From positions 5,417,501-5,481,500 of the forward strand of contig NC_053042.1 in assembly GCF_003473485.1 (NCBI RefSeq): a stretch of 64,000 bases of DNA, read 5' to 3'. The notes under the pieces were generated by a model. That model ran no database searches and was not told the origin of the DNA. It saw only the letters and a list, made by a program, of their open reading frames with translations. Each line of letters opens with the position of its first letter. Position 1 is the stretch's first letter. This stretch comes from Medicago truncatula. Its lineage: Eukaryota; Streptophyta; Magnoliopsida; Fabales; Fabaceae. Shown here piece by piece: positions 38,336 to 58,579 of this stretch. Both the position numbers and the translations under genes were made by a program.

Positions 38336-38647
38336 ATGGCAAAATCCACTGCTTCACTTGTTTTGGTTCTCCTTGTTGCGGCGATTTTGAATGGCTATAG
38401 TGCTGAGGGTGCAGGAAGAGGTAATCAACTCGAAAAAGATGATGGCCATGTTTACGAATCTCAAAAGTTGATTTCGGCTGAGCCGGATCCGGATCCAGAT
38501 TGTTCGGGGTTGTATAATATGTGTTTGAATGATCCTAACATGTGTGGCTACTACAGTAGTGTGTGTCCTCTCCCTCCTCTGTCTAGCAAAGATCTCCAAT
38601 CCACTGCAGCTAAAAATGGTAATCCTACAATTGAAATCCTTCCATGA
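38336..38647 (+). CDS. Small secreted cysteine-rich peptide, family not recognised
   Basis: A 103-residue protein starting at the only in-frame ATG of the stretch. Residues 4-26 form a clear signal peptide (hydrophobic LVLVLLVAAIL, cleavage probably near Ala23-Gly25). The mature part is acidic with a PDPDPD stretch, then four cysteines at 56, 63, 70 and 77, i.e. C-x6-C-x6-C-x6-C, followed by PLPPL and a polar tail. I do not recognise this as a known defensin, NCR, LTP, GASA or CLE pattern. A repeating heptad of cysteines is unusual. It is convergent with PRISE copy C (stop codons about 545 bp apart). Unit A has a disrupted copy of it and unit B a 3' relic. Conservation of the frame here while the relatives decay argues that it is real. 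The function is unknown. Confidence 0.7.
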   Translation: MAKSTASLVLVLLVAAILNGYSAEGAGRGNQLEKDDGHVYESQKLISAEPDPDPDCSGLYNMCLNDPNMCGYYSSVCPLPPLSSKDLQSTAAKNGNPTIEILP

Positions 38648-38797
38648 TGAGAGATTGTGGCCATGGTTTGTGTGTTATTATTGATATATTTTTATCTATA
38701 TGTATCGTTTTGTGAGTGTGTGAAAGTATTATATGATATTAAAAATTATATAGCTAAATAACTCTATCGGCCTTTACTGGTTGTTGTACCTTAGCTA

Positions 38798-38798
<1 letters not shown>

Positions 38799-38831
<33 letters not shown>
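38799..38831. repeat. (AT)n microsatellite
   Basis: About 32 bp of AT repeats in the region between the peptide gene and PRISE copy C, at the position equivalent to 33624-33664. Confidence 0.9.
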
Positions 38832-38834
<3 letters not shown>

Positions 38835-39191
38835 GCTATGCATTTTGTATTATTGTGCCATATTATATGGTTATATTATATATATGCAGATTGAAATAAA
38901 ATTCACATGTGTGTTTCTTGTGTCTCGGAGCATCACAATACGTGTAGCAAACTTGTTTATTTTTTACGAGTAAAGAGAAATTTAAAAAGGAGGATATCAG
39001 ATTAATATGATAGAAAAGAAATATAAAAATAACTATAATATGTTGGTACATAACACACATTTTTTCATACAAAAGCCACAACACTATTACAAATAAGCAA
39101 ACACCATAAACATAGAAAAGTAAAATATAACTCTTCCTACCCACTTTATTTATCACAACAAAAAGCTTATGACAATTCAAAACCCAAACTA

Positions 39192-41938
<2,747 letters not shown>

Positions 41939-42037
41939 TTTATTTTCACTATATACTATATATGCTTGGTGTAATGCTATTAAGATTTGTGATGCTAATA
42001 CTTGGATGTATCTGTTGCTTGAGAGAATGATTCCCAT

Positions 42038-42078
42038 GTGTATTTATATGAAAGAAGAATAGCATACATGCATGCATG
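42038..42078 (-). promoter_or_regulatory. TATA box and CATGCATG (RY-like) motifs of PRISE copy C
   Basis: On the minus strand, catataaata at 42041-42050 lies about 105 bp upstream of the copy C ATG, a normal TATA distance. Just upstream (42064-42078) is catgcatgcatgc, overlapping copies of the RY element bound by B3 factors in seed genes. Whether it acts here is inference. Confidence 0.5.
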
Positions 42079-42079
42079 C

Positions 42080-43300
42080 TTTGAATGGTTTTCACCATAT
42101 GACAAAAGCAAATACGCACTTTATGTGGACGATACTATTCAGTATTGACAACACATCTATGCAAATATTTTTTTTATTAAAGTTCTCTCATAGATTCATG
42201 CTAATAGTTTTCAAATTTACCACGTCTAATAATTTTCAACCCCATTATAAAGGCGGCTATGAATATTATTATCTTGAAGGGAAATATCATTCTTTTTATA
42301 TCACGTATTCCATTTTGATTTTTTTATTACAAACGCTTTTATTTTTTTAGTAATACTTATTTATCCAATTTCCATTGAACAAATAATAATATTATAGAAG
42401 AACGGATTTATTAATATATCTGAGCCGGACTATGAACCAAGATTCAATGTATTTGGAGTTATTATTCAAAAAGACAGATTAACATGGTTGTTCCTTGTCT
42501 GAATGAGTTCCTCTTAAAATTTCAGTTTCGATTCTCTCGTACCAATTTCGATGGGTTAGTTAAACTTCTTAAAAAAATATGGTTGTTCCTTTTCTAACAA
42601 AGTTAATATGATCAAGTCTTCTTCTTATATTGTTTGAAAAATATATGAAAAGAATAGAATTATAGAAGAAACTATGTTAACCGGAGTTGCGTTTCGGAGG
42701 AAAAGAGTTGATACTTTAATTACTAGAAAAAAGTTGGAATAACGACAACAAATTAGAGATGAAAAAATTGCGAAATTGGTCACTAAATATTAGAGATGCT
42801 AACATTGGTGATATATTTTCTTTTTTCAGTCTTTAAATTTTCTTGTTATTTCCACTTTTTGTATTAATCATTTCTAAATATAGTATCTAAATTGATTAAA
42901 AAGATAATTTGAATATTGTATGATTGTCTATTATGTCATTTATTTAAAAAAATAATATTAAATATGCACAACAAAATAGACTTAACTCTTCAAACTTAAC
43001 TCGCAAACATTACTCTAAATTTTTCGAAATGGACTCTTGTTGCATCGACTACATTATTAATTCTCAGGAGAATCAGAACAATGAACAACGAGTGAAGATC
43101 CTCTTGATTTTTTACTTTCTTTATTTTTCTATTATCAAAGCTTTGAGAATATAATAAATACAACAATGTGACATTTGGTAGGTTCAATTATTTAATTTAC
43201 ACTTTAAAACTCTTTAAAACTATAGTAATTGAGAGGACAACGTAGAAAGAAAATGGAGAGCATCATAACTCATGAACAATGTAGCGATTATGTTGATTAA
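42080..43300. other. Intergenic region, no supported gene
   Basis: AT-rich DNA with no recognisable coding frame, terminal repeat or RNA gene. Confidence 0.45.
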
Positions 43301-43304
43301 TTAG

Positions 43305-43597
43305 TACTCCCTTCGTCCTTTTTCATAGGCCCTTATAACAAAAATTACTGGTATTGAGAAAAGTTGTTGTAGTAATATATTTGTCTAAAATGTATATAAT
43401 CTATTACTTAATTACCCTTTGTGTATAAATACATTTATTGTTACATTTTTATATTCCAAGACAAATTGATAATAGTATTAATAAAATTGGTATATTTGAA
43501 AAAAGACTAATAAATTCATCTAAAAATTTGTAAAGAATCTAATATTTTAAAACAAACTTTTTTATAAATGTTCTTGTAATTAAAGACGGATAGAGTA
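43305..43597. mobile_element. Stowaway-like element, about 290 bp
   Basis: Ends tactcccttcgtccttt and taaagacggatagagta are imperfect inverted repeats with TA at both borders, and the interior has the ataggcccttataac / ataaatgttcttgtaatt symmetry common in Stowaway-type MITEs of this size. Confidence 0.6.
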
Positions 43598-43784
43598 GCT
43601 CACACAACTTGGCCAATAAATCATTACCGGAATTTGTTCAAGTCCCATCCTTAAACGTGTGGCTACTGCTATGGCCTATTGGTTTGAGTTTGACTCCACT
43701 TGGTTCTGGAATTTTAAAACTCACGTCCATCCCTAATCAATTATAATGCATGCATGGACGTACCTCAAGTGCCATAATTATTGA

Positions 43785-44100
43785 TCAAGATAAAAACATA
43801 AAAAATGCAATTGAGGATGTTTTTCGAAAAGCTCATCATCAATGGTGTTTGTGACATTTAATGAAAAAAGATTAAAAAAAGCTCCGAAAAAGTTAGGTAG
43901 ATAATCTGTTTATGAGTCTATCAAAGCAATTTTGCATAATGTTTCATGTAAAAGTGGGAAAAAAAAATTGTAGAAAAGGATATTTGATGAAAGAAATTGT
44001 TTGTGAGAGACATGTTTGTTCATTTAATACATTGGTGTGCAAGTCATTTTGGCTTATAGTCTCAATTCCAAAAAACATTCACAAACGCAAAATTCAATGA
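43785..44100 (+). pseudogene. Fragment of FAR1/MULE-type transposase-like gene
   Basis: Translation near 43788-43870 gives DQDKNIKNAIEDVF and KAHHQWCL followed by a stop, then HLMKK. This resembles the conserved D.....A....FP...H..C.WH..K block of FAR1/FHY3 and MULE transposases. The frame is broken immediately after, and no other part of the domain was recognised. Confidence 0.4.
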
Positions 44101-45891
44101 ATCTCAAGTGGAAGTTGCTCTTATGATTTATTATCATACTTGCTTTAAGAGATTGAAAGGATTGAATTATACATATATTCTTTTATAGGAAACAAGAAAA
44201 AATTTGACAAAATTTAAAACATAATGTTCAACGTATCCTTAAATGAGAAAGACTTTGAGCTATACAATGTATTTCATTTCAATGTATGATGTGGCTTCTA
44301 TGATGATAAATACTGATCATGATTTGTTAAAAAAGATGGATCGGATCAATAAAATAAAAAATGATTTTGCCTTCAAAGAAATATACTCTAGCACTATAGA
44401 AGATGGTACAGTTTGAAATTAAGTCACTAAAACATGTCCTCAAAAAAAAGAATGTCTTTTAACGTTGATCAAATTGTAAAGAAACTTGAAAGAAAAAAGA
44501 CCCAAAAAGGTGAAAAAGATCAAGGTAAAAATGAGGTAATTTAAAGACTTGTGTACATCTAAAATAACAATTTTGAATATGTCTAATTTTCAATATTTGA
44601 TGGTAGAACATGTGTGCTTCTAGTCAAGAGTATAAGAGAGTGTTCAAGTAATTGATGGAATTGGCACACACTGAGAGCATTTGAGTAAGTGAAATCCATT
44701 GTTTTGGATGGGAAGATTATCCGGATGGCTCTGGCCATTATTCTAGCTTGGTCCAAAAGACACCAAATATTTACTCTTTTCTCATACTTTTTATTTTTAC
44801 CAAAAAACAAAGTTTGGAAAATTGGGATGCTGGATGGTCTGCCTAAACATGGACTTAGAGGAAACCTACCTTACTTGCAAAAGCTATAAAGCAATCATCA
44901 ATACCAAACATACTCACTTACAATCAAAGACTTTTCAACTTATTTTGAATAATTTTCTAAAATAACTTAATAAATTTCTTTAAAATTTCCCTCAAAAAAT
45001 CAAAGAGAGTGAAAATCTCAAGCATGTTGAAAGCCTCATGATTCATATTCGGTGTTAGCAGCGCACATGGGACATAAGGGACAGACTAATTATTATATCC
45101 AACGGCACGAGGAAAAAACTATCATCAACATTACAAGAAATGTCATAAGTTCATAATAGATTTAAATTTGAATAGTTTTCTTTTCCTAATAAAAATAAGA
45201 AACATATAGTTCTAAGTCTAACAGTGCAGATCAGAGAATCTTGAAATACTTCTAACAGTACATATTGTTACAAGCTTGTGACAAATTTTCCATATATGAT
45301 TATGTGTCCTTATAAAAAGCATAAAGATCCTAGTTCTAGGAAAAATTTAGCTCCTACTTACTCTGGCTACTTGGTTTACAATTCATAATAAAAACTAGCA
45401 TTAAATACATTCAAATATTCTTCAATAGTTTTATCAAAGATGGAGAATTTTCCTAGAATTACCATCACCAAAATCAATATTAGTGCCTTGAAACCAAAGC
45501 CAAAATTTTCCAGCAACAAAAACTGGGTTATACTGATCTAGTGATCTTGAAGCATCATGGTAGAATGCTTTTGCAATTCACATATGAAATTAAGAAACAT
45601 CAACAACAATTATAACTTATAAAACAATCAGCAGATTCCCAATTTCACACTATAGGAAAAGATGTGGAAAAAACATAACCTTGATGTACATAATCGTCCA
45701 CCAAAAACCTAGAGTAATAGAAATCATTTTTTCAGAATCTGTAAGACTGTAACTGATCAGTTCTATTTACAAATTTGATGAACCCTGCTGCAATCTTTAC
45801 CATTTTACCTGCAGTAATTTGTCATCCCGAGAACCAAATGGCCCTTGAATAAAGCTACAACAATTAGGCTAATTCAGAAACTTAGTCTTTG
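44101..45891. other. Intergenic region and 3' flank of the DUF620 gene
   Basis: Frames in this AT-rich stretch (for example 44583-44889) do not resemble known families. The part from about 45750 is likely 3' UTR of the DUF620 gene on the minus strand. Confidence 0.4.
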
Positions 45892-48836
45892 CTAAACATC
45901 CACTGTCCAGTTAATGTTATTCGTATTGCTTTCATGTGATTTTTGGAACTGCGCAACTTTGGCCTGGTATGCAGCAGCAGCCGCGGCGCTCTTTACCCTC
46001 TGACCGTGAGGAAGCTCAGAAGCTTCACTTATAGAAGCAAATCGAAGCTCTGATGGAGGAATGAAACAGTCTATGGAAAGGCCGGGGACATTAAACGCAA
46101 CCTCCTCAATCGTCCATGCTTCTTCCATCCTAGTTTTAGTATGGCTCAATGCTGTTTCTCCAAACCTGAATAGTGTCACTACAGATCGACCTGAGTGAGC
46201 AATCATAATCCCTTCAACAGGTCTGTAGTCGTCAAGAAATGAATTTATCGTGGTCTCCCAATAAACTGCATCGCCTCCATTGTTCTGAATACGGGTCAAA
46301 TGGGAATCTTCCAAGTGAACAAGAAGTCCTGTTTTCTGACTAAAGTATCCGAACAAAACGTGCCTTATGATCTCTGCTGGACCTTCGCTCCTGGCTTTTA
46401 ATGTCGATGGATCTGCACAAAGCTTGAGGATGAAACAATCCTCTTCATTTATCTTCTTCTCCCCAATGCATCTTGCATTGATAAACATGCTAGCAGTTGT
46501 TCTTGGGTCAAGACCCTATAAATAGAAACAAGTCTAAATTATAATTCAACGAATATTACTTGATGAATGAAGAATAAACTCACATCATTGATCAATTGAT
46601 TGAGTAAAAGATTACAAATGACGGATTATTTATAGAATGAATAACTCCCAATATCCCTTAACAAACTTACCAAACTCCAACAAAAATAAAACTAAGTAAA
46701 AACACAGTTAAAAATTACTTTTCAAATAACAAGAGGCATACATGAGAAGGTAGGAAGGAGCGAACAGCACGGTTAAAAAATTCACCTGAAGCGCGCGTCG
46801 AAGAGGCCTCACCGGCCCTTTTGCAGCATGTGCACCAAGCCAAGGTGTGTGGCGCCACACAAGCTTCCCATTGCAACCAGCATGAACTTTACTGCCACCA
46901 AGAGCAAGCTCCACATACCACATATCCGGATTCATCTGCCACAAGACAAATCCACCAGACTCTGCAGCTTTGGAGGAATTCCGGTTACGCGTGACTTTGT
47001 TGGCAGTCTCAAACTCAGAGGCTATCATCCTCACCTTTCCCATGGCATAAGCATTGTTAATTGAATTTTGAATCTTCAGACCACCCGAAGAGGCAATGTA
47101 TTGCTGCAGTATGTACTGAGCAGAAGAAGTTTCCTGTAACAACACCAAATTATATCACCACAACATTACATTTCATTACTCATACCAAATGTAGAAAAAG
47201 AGAAACCATTATAACATCAAAAGTAGCTAAAACAAATCCCAATATCCCTCTTTCCTCTCCCCAATTCTATCTCTCCTGCACACACCAGAATACATTAAAT
47301 TTTCCCAATATCATCCAATAGACCATGAGAGCACAAAACCCAACTTGGATCCTTTGCAGTATCTCCAGCCAAATTTCGGTCTCAGGAGTTGGATTAATCT
47401 AACAACTCCGATACTGAGAAAGATACTGAGCAGGAGTAGCACAAAGATACTCCTACAACCGAGGTTTGGCTGACAAAGATACCGAGAATCAGAGTAGCAC
47501 AAAACCACAAACCATGTATTAAACATGTCCGCAATTAATTTTAACATGTTTAGGTGATGCGGATAGAATTGATTTTGCCTGCAGAGATAATTCTAACTTG
47601 AAGCTAGGATTTGTAGCTTCGGACTCAAAACATGATTTTCAGTTTTCAAACTCAAATTTATCATTCAAATCACTTTTACATGAACCTTTCCAAACATAAA
47701 TCACTTCACATTCAATTCACTTTTTCACCAAAATCATTTTTACAAAATCAATTCATTCGACAGTTTTTTAAATCCAGAACCAAACACACACATAGTATAG
47801 CTAAACAGAACACTTTTTTGCACTTTCAAAAAAAAAAAAAAAAACACTTTTTTGCAGATTTTTCCATTGCATTTAAGCAACTTCACCTAGTCTTGCCAAG
47901 TTACTCAAAAGTCAAAACCCCTTTAATTTCCCAGCTACCAATCAAAACACAACATAAAAAACAGAAAAAGGAAACAAATTATTAAACAACCTATGATGTT
48001 TCACCTAATTAGCCTATTAGAGTTTCAAACATAACAACATAAACAAACAAGACTGTGACATCATAGATAAAAAACGACGTAATCAATTGGTTGAACTGGA
48101 GTGGTTAATGAGATCCCTTAGCATGACACAAATCTTTCTGAGACAATGTTGAACAATTATTGATCAAACTTTCCTTACCCCCTCTTTTCAAATATAAACA
48201 AAGACTCTAATTTTAGATTCGTTGAATAATTGATCTATCTAAATTATAAATATAAATTATCGGATGAAACTGAAAAAAGAATTTTTGCTTATATTTGAGA
48301 CCGGAGAACTCCAAATTAGCAAGGACCCTTCCCAGAGAACCAGAGGATTAACACGAAAGAAAGAAAAAAAGTGAGTGAGATATAGAAAAACTAACAATGG
48401 GAATGTCTTTGATGCTGAGATGAGGAAAAGGATCAGTAGTACAAACATGAACAGGTGCAAGAGGAGCACCCAAAACACCAAGAAGTAATCTCAGATCAGA
48501 TTTTTTGCATGCTGAAGAAGATGATGAAACTGAAGGTGCTCTAGCTAATTGACCCTTCATCCAATGACCCCATTTTCCTTCTCTGTTTCCAACATCTTCA
48601 CCGTCGGTTCCATCAGGACCTTCTTTCAACGGTGATAAAGCTTCTAACGGTCTTAAACTTCCCGATCTCGTCATAAACAACTCTGGCGGAACACCTTGGT
48701 TTTTTCTCCGGCGACGGAGAAGTCCTGACATCGGAGAAGCACTTCTCGCCGGAGATTTTGCACGTGACCTCGCCGGTGAAAGTCCTCTTACTACTTCGTC
48801 TTTGAGGGATGAAAAGAAACCTTGTTTTCGCTCCAT
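45892..48836 (-). CDS. DUF620 family plant protein, 3 exons
   Basis: Exons on the minus strand: 48396-48836, 46786-47133 and 45892-46515, joining in frame to 470 residues. The N-terminus is basic and Ser/Arg-rich (GLSPARSRAKSPARSASP, then RRRRK). A conserved core spans exons 2-3: ETSSAQYILQQYI, KVRMIASEFE, GGFVLWQMNPDMWYVEL, GCNGKLVWRHTPWLG, PRTTASMFINARCIGE, YFSQKTGLLVHLEDSHLTRI and MEEAWTIEEVAFNVPGLS. These are recognisable as the plant-specific DUF620 family, whose biochemical function is not established. No signal peptide or transmembrane segment is visible. Intron 1 (1262 bp) contains a MITE-like A/C-rich stretch around 47560-47790 similar to 50440-50600. Confidence 0.88.
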
Positions 48837-49558
48837 TTTACAACTTTGCCACTGTGAAGAGAGAGAAAAGTGTGTGAAATCCAAGATTGTTATTGTGTTG
48901 TGTTTTTGGGATGAAACGGAAATTGGTTTGTTAGAACAATGAAACGTTAAGCAAATGAGTTGTTAGTTTAGGACAGAATTGTATTGCCGCCAGACAAGTT
49001 AACTGTGGACTACACACTACAGCTCTACCAACGTTGCTTCTTCCTTTTTTCCTATCTTATACCCACTACTTCTTTTTCATAAAAAAAATATATAATTTTC
49101 AATATATTAAATACAGACACTCATTAATATTTTTATTTGTTTTTGAAAGCTTCTACAATATATTCACAAATAATAAATTGATTGTTTAGATTTTATATTT
49201 TTTTTTGACAAAATTTTATATTTTTTTTCTTTTCATCTCTTTTCTAATTTAAATAATGATATCTTTCAACTTTTAAATTGCAGATTTTTAAAAGAATTTA
49301 GCTGTTATGTAGTTTTTTTTAGAACAATGTTTGTATGGTTTTTAAATAACCATGAATAATTATATTTGAAGTTTTTTACACAAGATAACTGATTTTATAA
49401 AAAAAAAAAAAAAATATTGATTTAAGTTAATTTGTATATTTACTTGGAGTTTTAGAACATATTGTATTTTTTAATATATTAATATATTGAATTTATCGGT
49501 TTTTATTTTGATTTTTTATCAAATAGTTTAGTAATCAGACATGAATCTTATAATCATT
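48837..49558. other. 5' flank of the DUF620 gene, otherwise nothing seen
   Basis: The first 200 bp upstream of 48836 probably contain the leader and promoter. Beyond that the sequence is AT-rich with no gene. Confidence 0.4.
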
Positions 49559-50602
49559 TAAGTGTTTGTTTGGTTCCGCGGTGGGAACACATAAAAGCAC
49601 GTTTCAGAGCTTTTACCGTGATTTTTCCGTTTTCTAATGTGTTTGGTTGTCTCTTCCAAAAGCGATTCTGCATTGCAAACGTGATTCTAGAAGAAGCTAT
49701 AAATCCTAGCTTTTGCAAAATCAATTCTCGTTTACTATATGCTGTCAAATAAATAATCCCCTTTCTTCCTTTATTACCCTTTTTTAGTACTCTTTTAACT
49801 TTTACGATTTTGTGCTCAAGAGAAGAAGAAGATGAAAATATATGGATTTTGGATATTCCAAGTTCACCCAGCATCTCTGGTTTTTTATTTTCCTAGTTTT
49901 CTTTTACTCAGCCGCTATCAGTTGCAGAATTGCAATCTCCAGGTTGAGGAAGGAGTTATTGGGCTCTAAACCCCGTTTATTTTCTTTTCTAAAAAAGCCC
50001 AACATAATGTATATTTGAAATTAAATTCTCTATATTTAAAAGTTTTTTTGGTTCAAATTTTTGTTTGACAGATATATTTAAAGGTTTTAAAAATCTATAA
50101 TTAAGGTATTATCTAAACAAGTACCGTTGTTTTAATCTATAATTAAGGCTTAAAAAACTATAATTATTATTAAGAAATTATATTTTTTTTTTACAATGGA
50201 TTAATTTATCATTTTTTACATACTTTGATGCTTATATTCTCTTAAAATCACCCAATTGATAAAAAAATAGTTAAAAATAACTCTTATAAATTAATATTAT
50301 TATAAAATAAATTTTTGAAGCAATAAAAATTCATTTATAATAAGTTGAAATAATTATATAATGAGAATGAGATATTTACTTTTAAATACAATTAAAAGGA
50401 TAGTTTGGTCATTACATATTCAAAATCAATTATGATTCAAACTATCCAAACAACATCAAGTCATAAGAATCACTTTTAAGTAGTGTATTCAAACATAAAT
50501 CAATTTACATCCAACTCACTTTTAATCAAAATCAATTCTTTCAAATTCAATTATATCAAAATCAATTCTCGCCGCCGCCAAACCAAACACACATTAAAAC
50601 GT
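49559..50602. mobile_element. Possible TIR transposon (about 1 kb), gtgtttggtt ends
   Basis: Left end gtgtttgtttggttccgcgg and right end (complement) gtgtgtttggtttggcggcg are opposed, and sub-terminal aaaatcaattct / agaattgatttt repeats occur on both sides. It is non-coding. The duplication is ambiguous (TAA or TTA), so the superfamily is not assigned. Confidence 0.45.
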
Positions 50603-51150
50603 GTGAAATTTAAAGTTCCAATCTTGACATCATTATATCAACGTCTATAAAGCTACAACCGAGTTGCACTTGCACTATTTTAAAAAAATTAATCTAGCTT
50701 AATTAATTATGCATCTCTTTTTTCGGTGGCTTTTTGTTTGAGAATGGATATGAAGTAGTTGACTTCAGTTGTGAGGAAAAATTAAGGAGACGGATTGGGC
50801 ATATGGGAAGCAGATAGAGGACCACGAAAATTGATTGGTAAGGTGATCTTTTTTGTGGTATCTTGAATCATCAACTTACATCTTTGATGATCAGAAATGG
50901 ACTAAATGAGTGTTTGTATCTATGGCTAGTTTATCAATAATTTTATAAAGCGTTAGGAAATTAAAAGTATAAACTTTTTATTGAAAAACAATGTTTATAC
51001 TCAAAAAAGAGTTGAATACACATTTTACAAAAGAATAATAATATACTACTTAGTTTACTTAATTTATGTATTTAAAAAATAGATTCTCTCATGTATAATT
51101 CTTTCAAAAAATAATAATATTATATTACTTAGTTTCCTTCGTCTCATAAG

Positions 51151-51829
51151 AAGATTTCCTTCATCTCATGTTATATTATTATTTTGTGATTGGCTTCCTA
51201 CGAAGGATAATCTTCATAGGCGTAATGTTTTAGAATTTGATGCTCAAATTTGTGTTGTTGGTTGTGGTCTCATTGAAACATCCAATCATTTATTTTTTTC
51301 ATTGTAATTTTTTTGGTTTGGTTTGGAATGTCATTTTTCAATGGCTTGGATTAGTTACAGCATTGCCTCATGACGTCAAAGAGCACTTTAATCAGTTCAG
51401 TTTTTTATGCGGTGTCTCTAAGTCGAGACAATCTATTCTTCAGGTGATTTGGTTTGCGACAATGTGGAAGATTTGGAAGCAAATGAACAATAGAATTTTT
51501 AATGCAAAGGATAACTCTATTATGCAAGTGGTGGACAGGATTAAGTTGTTAAATTTCAAGTGGTTGAAGGTGAAGTTTGTAACTCTTCCCTTTAACTATC
51601 ATGGTTGTTGGCTTAGTCCGTTTACTTTACTAAGAATAGGCTAATTGTTGTTCAGTTTCCGAGTTGTTTTGTGGTGCTCGCTCTTGATTCCTTGTAATAT
51701 TCGCACATTGTATCGTCTTTGAAGTTATTATTCCTTGGCACACCTTGTGCTAGGAAGGTTTTTGTCGTGTTAATATATTTCATTTTACCTTCTTAAAAAA
51801 AAAAAAAAAAAAGATTTCCTTCATCTCAT
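51151..51829 (+). mobile_element. 5'-truncated LINE with perfect 19-bp target-site duplication
   Basis: aagatttccttcatctcat is repeated exactly at 51151-51169 and 51811-51829. The insert (51170-51810) encodes the zf-RVT-like C-terminal part of a LINE pol: DWLPTKDNLHRRNVL in one frame, and after a frameshift near 51235 HHCN-type cysteine/histidine residues (FFHCNFFGLVW), IWFATMWKIWKQMNNRIF and a WLKVKF tail. The 3' UTR ends in an uninterrupted poly(A) of about 17. The perfect duplication and clean tail indicate a relatively recent insertion. Confidence 0.88.
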
Positions 51830-52248
51830 ATTAAACGCTACAATCGACTATTTTATGCCATACAATTTTTTATTTTAATATTTATTGATAAAAATTATAA
51901 ATGTTTTGAAAATATTTGTTGAGAGAAATTTAACTAATATCTTGTATCTTATTATTTTTATCTTTAAATTAGTTTGAAAAATGACTAACAAGGATCATCA
52001 TTTGAAAAGGGATAATACTTTAAATTAATCGGTGCAAACCCATGATGAGAGACATCTTCAAAACATCACCTACCACGGCATGCGCTTCAAAATTATAGTA
52101 GTCTACAAATTAACATGCTTATCAGCTAATAGCATTTTTTATATGTCTACATAAAAATATGTGTCAATCTTAGCTTATTTATATTATATTTTGAAATAAC
52201 CTAAAAAAAATATTATATTTTGAATAAAGGATAATATTATTAATGTAT

Positions 52249-52397
52249 AAACAATCTTGTCTATGTGAGCATATCTCGGTAAATAGAAACGTTTTATAAT
52301 TATATTGAGATCAGAATTCGAACCTCAGATTATCTATTTGTTCACTTTAAAGAGTAAAATTCTAGTCACGCTACTTGAAAAAAAAAAAAACAATCTT
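52249..52397 (+). mobile_element. tRNA-derived SINE with 10-bp target-site duplication
   Basis: aaacaatctt is repeated at 52249-52258 and 52388-52397. Between them is a roughly 130-bp element with an A-box-like gtgagcatatctcgg and a B-box-like attcgaacctc. It carries the tail ...aaattctagtcacgctacttg followed by poly(A). The layout matches an abundant legume SINE family. Confidence 0.75.
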
Positions 52398-52743
52398 CAT
52401 TAGAAATTTGAAAATTATGCAATTAGGATGCAATCTTCATTGGTAAACTCACACACAATTGAATTCGAACTCCGATCACATGTCCAACCTAACAATTTTA
52501 GTATTTTTGTTCTTTAATCTAAGATTTGTGAACTAGTATCGACATATTTAACAAGTTAAATTTTATAAGTTATAATTATTTCCTCAAAAAGAATCGTAAA
52601 TTAATTATGATTTATCATAAATATATCTTGAAGTTTAATCTGATTTTTTTTAGAATTTATATAATAGTTAATTTATGTTTTTGAAGAAGTCAAAAAGGTT
52701 ATATAGATCAATATGTTCAAACTTTAAACAGGTGGTAGTTAAT

Positions 52744-53092
52744 TTTATTTTTTTTAACAAACGACAATGATTTACCCCGCACAAGGTGTGTAATTGGCAA
52801 ACCACCGAAAAGTATTTACAAGATCAAAGTGGCCACAACAAGGAAACACCACCAAAAAAATAAAATAAATTACAAGTGTACATCCATACACAAAAGCAGA
52901 TGTTTCCACCAATCATGATAATTATAGTTGAAGGTCGCATGTTTAGATTTCAACCATAAAAAAAAGTGCATTTTAACCTTTTCAACAAGAGTTGAAGGAT
53001 CAGAAACCGAATTTTGGAAGACACGGTTATTCCTTTCCTTCCAAAACACCCAAACAGAAGCAAACCAAATGATTTTCAAGAAAGAAAGAATG
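52744..53092 (-). mobile_element. LINE 3' fragment
   Basis: On the minus strand the frame encodes IIWFASVWVFWKERNNRVFQ, then a lysine-rich WLKSKHATF tail, typical of the C-terminus of plant LINE pol, followed by a 3' UTR with caccttgtgcggggtaaat and an A-rich end near 52750. It is truncated at 53092. Confidence 0.7.
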
Positions 53093-53190
53093 AATTTATT
53101 TTGGAGAAGTGGAGTGTCCGGGATTCGAATTCGGCCCCTACATATAATATGCAATATCTTTAACAACTGAGTTAAACTTGCATGAATGAT
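53093..53190 (-). mobile_element. SINE fragment abutting the LINE fragment
   Basis: The minus strand reads gtttaactcagttg...attgcatattatatgtagggg...ttcgaatcccggacactcc, the A-box to B-box half of the legume SINE. It directly joins the LINE fragment, so the open frame across the junction (53166 to 52870) is a chance fusion. Confidence 0.65.
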
Positions 53191-58427
<5,237 letters not shown>

Positions 58428-58437
58428 ACTATAAATA
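58428..58437 (+). promoter_or_regulatory. TATA box of the snakin/GASA gene
   Basis: tactataaata lies about 145 bp upstream of the GASA ATG and is followed by a pyrimidine/A-rich leader, as expected for a plant core promoter. Confidence 0.55.
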
Positions 58438-58579
58438 ATCTCACTCACACAATTCAACCACATAAGCCTCAAACTTCCTTAGTGAGTTTTCCTTCCTCTG
58501 CTCTAGTGAGTGCCACTTTAGTTAACTTTCATATAGTTCATCTAAATCTTTTCTCAATATTCTACACTTTGACAGCAAG

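Noticed and set aside
44583-44889. Overlapping open frames on both strands
   Set aside because: No recognisable motif, no plausible splice partners, and antisense overlap suggests chance.
52870-53166. 98-codon frame on the minus strand
   Set aside because: Its first part is SINE sequence and the rest LINE pol; a chance fusion, not a gene.
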